The notes under the pieces were generated by a model. That model saw nothing but the letters and a program-made list of their open reading frames with translations. It ran no database searches and was not told the DNA's origin. From NCBI RefSeq assembly GCF_003369915.1, contig NW_022881614.1, positions 19,136,336-19,200,335 of the forward strand: DNA of 64,000 nucleotides, in the 5' to 3' direction. Origin of the DNA: Drosophila miranda. Taxonomy: Eukaryota > Arthropoda > Insecta > Diptera > Drosophilidae. Below are positions 1 through 10,900 of the stretch, in pieces (position 1 is the stretch's first letter; every line of letters starts with the position of its first letter). A program made the translations under genes and the position numbers.

Positions 1-164
1 CGAAGAGCGAGCTGGCAGAGAGCGTTTAGCAGGGCAAGCAAGCGCAGAGCTTTAACAAACAAGTGAGTGACATAGACATAAGTAACAAACAAAATAAGCG
101 GCTGAGGGCCAAGAATTAGGTGCTATTTGGCAAGCAGCTAATCGGCTGGGTTCTGCTCCGAACA
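1..164 (-). repeat. 3' LTR of the TRAM-like element, partial
   Basis: This stretch matches 3063-3227 with a handful of differences and ends in the same GCTCCGAACA. The rest of the LTR lies outside the window. Confidence 0.82.
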
Positions 165-2855
165 TTCACCCCCGTTGGAAGGCAAAGGCTTTCAACAGAT
201 CCATCCTGAAGGGCCAGAACCGCTATTTTTCCAACAGCCCTCTTGAAGATGCTTGCTTGGGCACAGCTGGCGGCTACGCTGGGATGATCGTCGAACGCAG
301 CAATCGGCGCTTCTTTACGAAGGCGGCTTGTCGTGATTACGTCTTGATCATCGGGAACCTCTGTAATTGCATAGAATGGCAGGAAATTTGGCAATGTAGA
401 AATTGTTGAAAGTTGAATTTCATTTAGCGTGGGTATGTAGGTTTTTAATATATGGAAAAGTTCGCGCTGCAGTTCCTGATTCTCCGATCGCAGTTTTTCC
501 ACTCGAGCACTCGAGCAGCTGCTTCCTGCATTGCTGCTCTAAGTTTTGGTACTCCAGCGTTGTGGGTCGAAAATCGTCAATAGAGATGCACGAGGAATTT
601 TCAAAAGCGGCTAAAGCTGCACGCTTATTCTCCGAGCTATCAATGCTTCCTGATACTATCCAACCAAGTTTAGTCTCCTGCAATGTTGGCAATTGGGCTG
701 ATAGTCGAATCTGTCCGACGCACATTAACTCGAAGAACAAACCAGAACCTATCAACAGATCGATACGTTGGGGCTTGGAGAGATTAGGATCAGCTAGTTT
801 TAGATTATTCGGCATTGGCCAATCCTTTGCGTCTACGCCGAAGTTAGGCTGCATTTCCGTAATTGAGTTGGTGACAATTGCAGCGAAGGAAGCTCGATAG
901 CTTGCGTCCTGGGATTGTACAACTATATGTACAGACTTGCTCGAAGGTAGAATGGAATCTCCGATTCCAGAGATGTGAACATAAGACGAGCGATGATCCA
1001 ACTGCACGTGATCAGCAAGTCTAGATGTTACAAAGTTTGCCTGTGATGCAGAATCCAAAATGGCACGACATGGGATAAGTGCTCCATAACGATCTGTTAC
1101 ATGGACGAGGGCAGTAGGTAGCAACACGTTCTGGCTAGGCTGAGATTTCTGGATCGAGGGGGAGGGCTAGAACACCCGCTTGCTAGAAGCACAGTCGCGG
1201 CCTCTTGCTGGATCGATTCCTCGGCCGGTGAAGAGGAAGATGAAGCACCAGTTCCCGATGGAATGTGGAGTAGCGTGTGATGTTTGGCCTGGCAATGCCT
1301 GCAAAGTCCTGACCTGCACCTCTGCAATTCATGGCCTTTGTTGAGGCAGTTCAAACACAAGCGGCTCTTCTTTGCTTCTTTGTATCGTTCAAACGCAGAG
1401 AGATTCAGGAATGCCTGACATCTAGATATGTAATGCTCGGAGGAATTGCAATGGTTACATATGGGGTTAGGATGGTCGTTACTGGAGGTGATAAGGGTGA
1501 CAGGTTTGTCTTCTCCCACCTGTTGACTAGGACTTGTTGCCATGGCTGATCCCAAATTCTCCAGCATCCGACATCTCGCTTCCAAAAATGAGGCCATGCT
1601 TGACCACCGAGGCAATCCTGACGTCGGCAAGTTCTCTTCCCATTTCTCCTTTGTTTTGTGGTCCAGTTTCGTGCCTATGATGAAGATCAGCAACCCATCC
1701 GAAATCTCCTGCGGGGTCGCCAAGGTCTGAAGTGCACGCAAGTGCGAATTGATTTTGTCGCTGAGCGCGCGCAAGCCGATAGCTGAGCCCTTCTCCACCC
1801 CTTGCAGCCCGAAAATAGTCTTGACGAGTGCCTGAAAATGTAACAGTTTATTATCGAATCGCAACATTAGCAAATTCAACGCCTTGTCGTAATTCTCCTC
1901 AGAAAGTTCCAAGGAACGAATCGTATCCAGCGCAGCACCATCTAGACATCCACGAAGATATTGGAATTTTTCGATGATTGGTATACAATGGTCTTTGTGC
2001 ACCATTGTCGAGAACATCGAGTGGAATTCTGGCCAATCCATGTAGTTCCCCCCGAATCGCGGAAGCTGCAACTCGGGCATTCGAGTACGGCCTATACTAT
2101 TATAGGCGAACAACGACGAATTCCCCTCGAGAGTATGCCGAGCCGTTGAATTGGCAACATTTACCGTGCGAGCAGCCATCAACTCCCGCGACAGCCTGGA
2201 CCTTGACATAAACATTCGAAAAGTCCAGCCGGGCATCATGGGCTAACTGCAGGAAATCCAGCCTTTCAAGGCTCGTTTGAGCGGCATCGAAATCCGCATT
2301 CATTCGCTCGATCTGCTCTAAGCGAGCTTGAAGTTCTGCCTCATCTAACTCGGTAAGCTCTTCCTTGGTGAGAAAGCGATCCATGGCCTTTAGTTGGCGC
2401 GCGATGGACTCGGCCTTGTGCTTGTAGAAATCTACATCACTCGGCATTGCTGCGTTCGCGACATTGGTAGGCTCAGGTGCTGCCATGTTGAGGTTTTAAA
2501 AGAGTCTGAGTGACTCAGCACGACCGAAAAAGACACCCTGTATACGTATAAACGTGGGAACCGAAAGCAAAGGGATTACAGCTAATGCCTTTAGCTGTGC
2601 GGCTGTGCGAGCTGTCCGATTCCGCTTTGTACTCCGCTTGTACTTCGCTGCACTGCATACCGCACTGCACTGACCGAATTGTCGCGGCAGAGAAATTAAT
2701 AGCCAGCAATGCGTGTATGTAGGTGTATGTAAGTGTGTTTTAGCACCGAATTGTGCTTAACCGCCGAAAATTTGCTACGGCTAACGAATGTCGATCGCGA
2801 ATGATTATTAATTGACACTGCAACTCAGAGATCACGTCGGGGTCACCAAATTTTA

Positions 2856-3227
2856 TGTGGAGATAATGTTTTTTATCCCCAATCGGCCGACTAATTATTT
2901 CGATTTAAATAAACCTCGGCGCAGAAATAAAATTACGATATGTTCTTTAATGCGTGACATCCAAATTGCAAGTGTGGCTTGCCTGCCCTTTACATTGCCG
3001 CTCCGATCGCTAAGCGCAGCTTCGCTCGGCCGACGTCGGTAGGCAGACGCAAAGCGGAGATAGCGAGGAGCGAGCTGGCAGAGAGCGTTTAGCAGGGCAA
3101 GCAAGCCCAAAGCTTTAACAAACAAATGAGTGACATAGACATAAGTAACAAACAAAATAAGCGGCTGTGGGCCAAGAATTAGGTGCTATTTGGCAAGCAG
3201 CTAATCGGCTGGGTTCTGCTCCGAACA
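2856..3227 (-). repeat. 5' LTR of the TRAM-like element (372 bp)
   Basis: On the plus strand it begins TGTGGAGATAATG and ends GCTCCGAACA, giving TG...CA ends in both orientations. Immediately to the left on the minus strand is TGGTGACCCCGACGTGATC (2832-2850), which looks like a primer binding site. The last 165 bp recur at 1-164. Confidence 0.82.
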
Positions 3228-4221
3228 GGTATCTACGCGGGTATTTATATATTTCCAATTGCGTTGTATAAATTTCCATATGTATTGGTATATACAAATA
3301 TATGCTAAATTAATATATAACAACAGTAAATTCTCTAAATGCAGAAATGATTCCCAACAATCGAATAGGTGGCCTTTCATTTGATAGACATATGTACATA
3401 TATTTAGCTTATTAATTGATCTTATCAGTCGAACAGCTCGAGTCTATACGACATCACGGGCTCCACATGTCCGGAAATTAAAAGTCCATTGAAAATTGTC
3501 CATTCTAGTAATAAGCTGGAAGCTACAGTGTCAACGACCAAAGCAAACAAACGATGAATAGAGAGTGATAATTATACTATACATTTGTATTCATTCATTC
3601 ATTTATCTTTGGAACTGTTCCATAGGTCTCCACTCGTTTTCCCAATTAAAAGCTCACAGAAATGCCGAATGCCGCCTCAAGTGGGTTTTTCCTTCCTCAG
3701 TTTTATTTTGTACATATTCGTGGAACAGAGCAATATGTATATAAATCATTTTCTGTTCCATTTGCCGGAAGCTAAATTGTTGGCTAAAGTTTTTCGATCG
3801 AAATTATGGAAAGCCTTTCATCGGTTCTACATGAAAATATTATGAATACGCTAGAGACTGGAGGATTGGAAGATTGAAAGATGGCTACTTTACGTTAAAA
3901 AAAAAAACTCATTAATTAAGAAAATAGAGTGAGAAGTGGATTGAAAAGTGTTTTGATACCCTGATCAAGTGATAGATTTATAGACAGTTGTTTGGCTAAT
4001 GGATTTTTCAATGATATCTGTATGAAATAAACATATTGAGAAGAGATTCTGGATAAACCGATAGATTGAAAGGCTTAAAGATGGACAAATGGATTGCCTT
4101 ATAGATCAAAATGGATTTTTTCTTAATTATATCTTAAACAATACTCGATTGAAAGACTATTATTAGGGGAACTTTCGCTTATCCTAAACCACACGCAACC
4201 TCCCTTTCTACGACAACTCAC
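3228..4221. other. AT-rich non-coding stretch, probable intron of the gene starting at 4473
   Basis: No ORF with recognisable content was seen. It lies directly downstream (minus strand) of a good splice donor at 4221, so it is most simply the start of an intron, with the TRAM-like element inserted in it. No matching downstream exon was found inside the window, so the rest of the gene is either beyond the left edge or lost. Confidence 0.45.
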
Positions 4222-4473
4222 CCGCTTGCCACCTGCTGCTGCTGCCGCTGATGCCGTGGCTGTGGCCTCCAGTTCCTCCTCCTGCTGGCTCTGCTGTTGG
4301 CATTGTTGCGTGCGATTGATGAGCAGCGCCTCACTGTGCGGCTGCTGGGCGCCAATTAGGGTGCTCGCCCTCTGCAGCATATCCAGCGAGAAGTTGGCTA
4401 TGACATTGGCCAGGTTCTCCGGCGAGGCGTCATCCAGGCTGTCCACCAGAGCCCGCAAATCGTCGTCAGCCAT
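4222..4473 (-). CDS. First coding exon of an unidentified host gene
   Basis: This is an 84-codon open frame starting MADDDLRALVDSLDD. It has a leucine-rich, acidic N-terminal part that could be helical, then a Gln/Glu-rich and Ala-rich low-complexity tail typical of Drosophila nuclear proteins. The frame reaches a strong splice donor, CGG|GTGAGTTG, at 4221, and beyond it the reading decays into Cys/Arg-rich nonsense, so the exon end is well supported (phase 0). The start ATG is the first in frame and follows a C-rich leader. I do not recognise the protein. Later exons are not seen, so on this chromosome the gene may be fragmented by insertions or may continue left of the window. Confidence 0.6.
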
Positions 4474-5553
4474 GGGCGGTGGGTGGAACTGGATCCTGAT
4501 TTACGGTCTATTATTAGCAGATGAGGTGGCTACACAATGTTGCAATATGAGTTCTTCTGGTGGTTAGTGGCTCCTGCGGCTCCGGCTGCTGCTGCTTACG
4601 AGGCAATCCTCTCGTTTCACGAATTCTCGCACCTGAAGCTGCAACAGAAGCTGTCAATGGAGTCTGTGGTCCTGAACTCTAATCCCACTCCCACTTTGAC
4701 TCTGTTTTCCTCTGTTCTCTCCGCCGGGCGCTGCGAAATTAAATGCGAATCTGTTCAAATAAAGCACCACAAGAGTGTTGAAAAAGTAAACCAGCGCTCT
4801 TCATACGATATTAAGATATCTTATTATCTGATAAAATAAAGAAGCGAACCGAAAAATCAGAGGGAACCAGACCAAGGCGTACAATACATAGGAAAGATAT
4901 GCTATACATACATATATTTTACAGTCGGAGAAAATAAATAGATAATGGAGGAGCAGGCATATATTCCGTACCAGGACTCAACGAGGTCAGATGTTGTGTT
5001 AGTGTACAAAAGGCTGGAGATGGAATTTCCATGACTAGAAACTGTTCGATCTGAAGGAGTTTCGAATTGTTTTTTTATAAGCTTCATACATATATAGTAT
5101 ATGGCCATGTCTAAATATATCTGTCAAGAAACTTTGGTTCTTCGTGTATACAAATTTACGACCATTAAATCTTTTCAAATAATACACCGTGCATGCCGAA
5201 ATCTCGTGACTAGATGTGAAAGTGTGGGAGTGGAACTCAGATAAACGCCAGATAAGTCTATAGCCATCTTTATGGATGACGGAACCAGAACCGCGTTGAG
5301 CAGGAAAGGGGGGAAACTGCACCGGGGAGCTGACAAATGCACATCGTTCCAGTTCATCTGTCTTAATATTTTTTTTGTACGCTTAACACACCTGGGACCC
5401 CACCTCAATGTTTTACAGGAAATTACTCTGTAAATTGTCGTAATGGAGATTGATTGTTTGCACGCGTCTCGTGCCCATGAACTGATTTTTCAGAGTGATT
5501 TAAATGGGACAATAGACTATAAAAATGGGATTACATTCGATTGAGCGAGATAA
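4474..5553. other. Upstream region of the 4473 gene, no gene seen
   Basis: Unique-looking intergenic sequence: GC-moderate near the exon, AT-rich further right. It probably contains the 5' UTR and promoter of the minus-strand gene. No transposon ends were recognised until the DINE-like element begins at 5554. Confidence 0.4.
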
Positions 5554-6360
5554 TGTAGCATACAACGTACAGGTTATAGGAGCTGATGATATAAACAGGA
5601 GTAGGAAGTACGCGCTGGCTTCGGCTTTTGTCTCTGGTCGGCGGGGTGTGGGCATGGAGGATATTTTACTACCCATTTAGAGCTCTGGCAAATGGTCGAG
5701 ATAAGAATTTATATAAAAACGAGGGGGAACGTTGTGAGTTGCTGCGGACACCGCAACTCTACATTTATACCCGATACTAAGTCAGTATGGCTCTGCTCCG
5801 GCAGACGCCGCTAATATTGAACGACACGACAAAGAGTGCGTGCGAGAGAGACAGAAAATCAGTCTGAGCGTGACGTCGGGCGCTGCGTACCCAGTGCAAA
5901 TTCATTTGTTCCTTTTGGCTATAAAAATGATCTGATCTGATCCAGATTCAGCAACCTAATAGATATGATCATTATCTATGATTCTGCGTTTTTGGTTTTC
6001 TCGTATCTTTAAAATTGTGGATGCCACAGATTTTCGTCCTTTGTGGGGGCGGAAGTGGGCGGGGCGAAGTTTTGAAATATTTTTGTAGCAGTGACATATC
6101 ACAGAAGTCTGGATCCAAAACATCGTTGCTCTAGCTCTTATAGTCTTTGAGCACTAGGCGCTGAAGGGGACGGACAGACGGACAGACAGACGGACAGACG
6201 GACAGACAGACAGACAGACAGGGCACAATCGACTCGGCTATTGATGCTGATCAAGAATATATATACTTTATGGGGTCGGAAACGATTCCTTCTGGACGTT
6301 ACACACATCCACTTTCACCACAAATCTAATATACCCCAATACTCATTTTGAGTATCGCGT
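5554..6360 (+). mobile_element. DINE-1/ISY-like Helitron, non-autonomous
   Basis: It starts with a roughly 175-bp module (TGTAGCATACAACG to AAAAACGAG) that recurs at 14829 and 20845. Then comes the core beginning GGGGAACGTTGTGAG with an inverted motif (GAGTTGC...GCAACTC) at about 5731-5760. It ends in the segment typical of DINE-1-type repeats: a (GACAGACG)n microsatellite at about 6170-6222, the GGGTCGGAAACG block, and CATTTTGAGTATCG. No coding capacity is seen. In D. miranda such repeats are known as ISY; assignment is by remembered sequence character. Confidence 0.72.
6169..6222 (+). repeat. GACAGACG-type microsatellite inside the DINE copy
   Basis: Imperfect tandem GACAGACG/GACA units within the Helitron-like repeat; the reverse-complement form recurs at about 10423-10470 in the copy of opposite orientation. 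Internal microsatellites are usual for this repeat family. Confidence 0.85.
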
Positions 6361-7440
6361 ATACAAAATCGCGTACGAGTAGGAAAGGATACTAGGAAAC
6401 GGGATACAGGGGGTCAAAGGGACAGATCAGCATGGATACGTAAACGAAGAAGTTCACCGGTCAGATCTTTGTCGGCTGCGGTATCGCCCATTGGCGAGAA
6501 CGCCCACCCTACCATGATCCTTCAGGGCCACCTATTAACAGTCAGGATCCCTCCAACAAAGACGGCGGTGGGTCACATCTCCGTCAGACGAGGTTGCATG
6601 GTTCCGATATAAGATATTTAGCCTTGGTTCATTTCTAAACTAACTTTATTTAAGCAATCCATAGTTCTTCATTTAAATTCCTATAAAACCTAACGCTAAT
6701 AGAATTTAGTCCCTAATATAAGCCCGCTATTCGATATTGTCTTACATTTATAGGGTATTACTATACAGCATATACTGGGGAAAGAATATCATAGGGGCGA
6801 GGTAGGGTATAATGATCTTAAATCTATAAAAATGATTAGTAGTAGGTATATATAAATGCACGAGCTAGGTTATGTGTTTATCATAGGAACAAGAAAACTT
6901 CAAACTTCATTACGTAAACTTGGTCAGTGCCAAAACCAGACTAAAATAGGGTATATGGAAAATCGCTTATAGGCATGAGTAATATGTGTATAAAACCGTG
7001 ATCATGGTTGAAGACCAACGAATAGTTACCGCACATTCATTCTTTTCAGATGGCTTACTTGGTTCAGGATAATCACTTACGATACGATTAATAGTTTTGA
7101 CTCCCACGCAGAAAGATCTTTCGTTGTGTGTTGGATGAGATGATTTGATGGGTGGAGGAGTATGATGATGTGTGTGATTGTGATGAGTATCTGCATAGAT
7201 GATGAGATGAATGCGTGGCAACCAAAATCAAAAACTGTAAAAATAATCGGTATTAATACACTACTCATTTGTTCAAGTTCGACTTAGCCCATGGACAGGA
7301 ATTCCCTTTTTGTTTATACCGGATTTAATTGGCTGTTGCATATTTTTGCCGTATCAAAAGAACGTAGTTAAACAGAAAGCGGATAAAAAAACAGGGTTTC
7401 GCATATCGGGTGTAATTTCGAAAGAAAGATAGAAAATATA
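6361..7440. other. Unclassified intergenic sequence with one GC-richer block
   Basis: Mostly AT-rich. A GC-richer block at about 6415-6600 has the look of an untranslated transposon piece but no coding similarity I can name. 7130-7200 is rich in TGATGATG/GTGTG motifs. No gene is supported. Confidence 0.3.
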
Positions 7441-7985
7441 ACTAAATCCGAGGCGGGGTTGATGCTTCCCGGATGGAGACCGAGTTCCTACTCGAGGTCT
7501 GAAGGTGGCACACGATTGTACCGGGCGCAGGTAACTTCAGCAGCTTCCGATGACAAGGGTCAATGACCACGGTCCATCTGCGGCGTGAGGTTAGGTACAC
7601 CCGCACACTTGATGGCTCGTGGGGCGACTGGTGTATTTGAAGGGTCAGTCAGATCATCCCCATGGGTCGACCGGGTCCAGGCGACGCTTGCAGAGCCCAC
7701 CGATCGGGTTTACTGGAGGAGCAAGTCCATGCCCTCGGCTACCGCCTCATCCGAATGTCAAACGGTGGGGGTTTAACCGGTGGTACGCGCACGTGGCCAA
7801 TAGCGGTCTCCGGGAATAACCAATCCGTAACTTCTAGACCAGCGTTTCAATACGTAGATACTAGTGGTGCTAATCCTACGCGGAAAGAACAGAACATTTT
7901 TCAACGGGTCGCTGTAGCTGGTTGGATAATTACCTCAACAGAATTGCACCACTGTTTCGAAAAATTTTAGTAAACTGTGGGCGCT
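7441..7985. other. Unclassified GC-rich repeat-like block
   Basis: A compositionally distinct block between AT-rich flanks with short open frames but no domain I can recognise. It may be part of an old retroelement that the Gypsy element at 7990-14828 abuts. Confidence 0.3.
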
Positions 7986-7989
7986 CGTT

Positions 7990-10900
7990 TTCCAAATGGT
8001 CGAACGGCTGCCCCAGTATTGGCAATATATAACTGGCGCGTACACTCAAATTAAATGATCACTTTGAGCCGCACTTGGCACTTGCACTAGGCTTTGACTT
8101 TGGCTTGACCTTGGTTTAGAGAACTGGGTCAGCTCTACAAGACTTCTTTTTCCACTGCCGGTCACTCTGACGGTCACGAGGAGAAAAAGAAAGAGGCTGG
8201 GACTACTAAGTACAGCAACCCACGTTTTTTCCACTCTTTTTATGGTCTTCTTCTGTTATACAGAATCCAGACACAGCAATATTTAATAACATATAGTGCA
8301 CGTCAGAAAAATTGCATATCAAAGCGTTGCCGCTTGGTCGCAAAACAGCTGTTGATAAGCTTTATCAAAGCTCAAAAGATCTTCAACTCGAATTTTTTTA
8401 CGGCCTAGTTTTAGGCTGTAATTTTGGGAGTTATCCGTGGATAATTAAAATACAAGAAGGCACGACAAGCGTCGAATATTACACCCCCCCCGCTGAAATC
8501 ACACTTTGGGGTCTTGCTAACCAAAGCGTGATCCACACTTGGATTGCTGGATACGATTTATTGTTTAATATCTTTTGCGTGATATTTACCAATAAAGCGA
8601 CCCTGGAAATCTTCCAGCTCGTAGTAGCTGTTCCCGAGTCTTTTCTTAATGCGGGCTTTCCGAAACGTAGGTGCCAGTTTCGCATTAAAGCCTTTCACAA
8701 AACTACTCTGGTCAAAATTTCGTCTATAAACTTCTTGACCCACTTGAAAGTTTACTTCTCGGCTTCGAAGATTATAGATATTTTCGTTCGAACATGCTGC
8801 TGTTTCATTGCTTCGGCAGCGGTCTTGCGAATTAGCTCGAAGGAATCGTCGCGATCGAAGACTACAGTTCGGTCCTCCAACATACTGAGGATTCGTAGGA
8901 GTTGATAAGTGGAACCGCCAGTAATCATGTTTTGGCCAAAAGCAACACGATATGGGCTACTTTTGACGGCTGCATGCACGCTGGACCGTAACGCACACGT
9001 AATGAAGCTAATCTGCTCATCCCAATTGGATTGATCGGGCTTAATGTACGCTTTGATAGCAGCGAGTACCGAGCGATTTACCCGCTCTGAGGCATTGGCT
9101 TGGGGAGCGTAGGCGGCGGTGTACGAATGTCGAATTTGGTATTTCGCTAACAGATCATTGAACTTGTGTGACTTGAATTGAACGCCGTTATCTGACACTA
9201 TCACTTCCGGGACTCCAAAGCAATGAAACAGGTCTTCCTCCATGAACCGAGTTACGGCATCCGCAGTAAATTTCTTCACCACTTTTAGGAAAGGAAATTT
9301 AGAAAAATGATCGAGTACTACAAAAATGCCTATATTCCCGGATCGACTTCCGGGGTACGGACCTAGAAAATCGACGTACAGTTTTTGAAATAGACGAAAG
9401 GTCTCCCCTGCTTTGCCCATTGGCGGACGTAGAGGATGATTGGGGTGCTTACAACATTTGCACACTTCGCAGTTGTTTATAAACGCTTTTACATCGCCCA
9501 CTAAATTTGGCCAATAATAGAAGCGTCGAACTCGTTCCAGCGTCTTATTGATCCCACTGTGAGAAGCAAAGGGATGTTCGTGGCCTTGTTTAAGCACTTC
9601 TGTCACCAGATCTCTGGGAACCCACAGTTTCCAGCACATGTCGTCACTAATTTGTTCCCCAGTGGCGTGTTCAGCTCGACGATAAAGAAGGTTATCCATT
9701 ACTTTTACATCAGGTAGACGATCTGGATTAGCTTGAATTTTCGCAATGAATTCCTGATAATCGGTTGATTTAAACGCTTTAGATTGAAGGTCTACTAGAC
9801 TATCAATGCCAATATACGATATGTCTTCGGTATGCACTCGTGATAAGGCATCCGGAACGATGTTCTGACTACCCTTTCTATGGCAAATCTTAAAGGTGAA
9901 GCTCTGCAGTTTCAGTGCCCATCGAGCTAGTCTCGAGTTTAGGTCTGTCTGGGACATCAGCCATTTTAATGAGGCATGATCGGTAATGATGGAAAACTGA
10001 TGTCCTTCTACATATGCTCTAAATTTCTTGAAGCACATTACCGCTGCCAAACACTCTTTTTCGGTTACGGAATAATTACGTTGGCATTGGTTCAATTTGC
10101 GCGACATAAATGCGATGGGTACCTCGTTGCCATGTTCATCTGATTGCATCAGGCAACACAGGAGCGTTACACATCTGTGATTTTAAGGAATCGAACGCGT
10201 TCTGTGCTTCATCGGTCTATTCAAATTTTCGCTTGCTCTTAAGTGTATCTGAGATGGGCGCTGCAATACCCGCATAATTATACCCGATACTCAAAATGAG
10301 TATTGGGGTATATTAGATTTGTGGTAAAAGTGGATGTGTGTAACGTCCAGAAGGAATCGTTTCCGACCCCATAAAGTATATATATTCTTGATCAGCATCA
10401 ATAGCCGAGTCGATTGAGCCATGTCTGTCTGTCCGTCTGTCCGTCTGTCCGTCCGTCCGTCTGTCCGTCCCCTTCAGCGCCTAGTGCTCAAAGACTATAA
10501 GAGCTAGAGTAACGATGTTTTGGATCCAGACTTCTGTGATATGTCACTGCTACAAAAATATTTCATCCACAATATTGCAGATTCGAGAAAACTAAAAACG
10601 CAGAATCATAGATCATAGATATCTATCAGATTGCTGAATCTGGACCAGATCAGATAATTTTTATAGCCAAAAGGAACAAATCAATTTGCAGTGGCTACGC
10701 AGTGCCCAACGTCCCGCTCAGACTGATTTTCTGTCTCTCTCGCACGCACTCTTTGTCGTGTCGTTTAATATTAGCAGCGTCTGCCGGAGGAGAGCCATAC
10801 TGACTTAGTATCGGGTATAACTGTAGAGTTGCGGTGTCCGCAGCAACTCACAACGTTCCCCCTCGTTTTTAATGAATTTGTGGTACCAACCAGTGAGACC

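Larger units (their letters stand above)
1..3227 (-). mobile_element. Bel/Pao-type LTR element, TRAM-like, cut by left window edge
   Basis: A reduced LTR retrotransposon on the minus strand. The right (5') LTR is 2856-3227 and the left (3') LTR is entered at 1-164; 1-164 repeats 3063-3227 almost base for base. Inside lie a gag region (about 1100-2486) with CCHC knuckles followed by an aspartic-protease-like region (about 420-1127, with the motif AILDSASQANFV) and a short tail. No reverse transcriptase or integrase is visible, so it is an internally reduced, broken, non-autonomous form. A purine-rich tract sits just before the left LTR. The internal part (165-2855) plus two 372-bp LTRs would be about 3.4 kb. 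From memory, TRAM of the D. miranda neo-Y is about 3.45 kb with 372-bp LTRs, so I infer this is TRAM. Near-identical LTR parts suggest a young insertion. Confidence 0.8.

Noticed and set aside
6169-6222. Short regular repeats that could suggest a CRISPR-like array
   Set aside because: Units are contiguous without spacers and lie in a DINE-type repeat of a eukaryote; a microsatellite.
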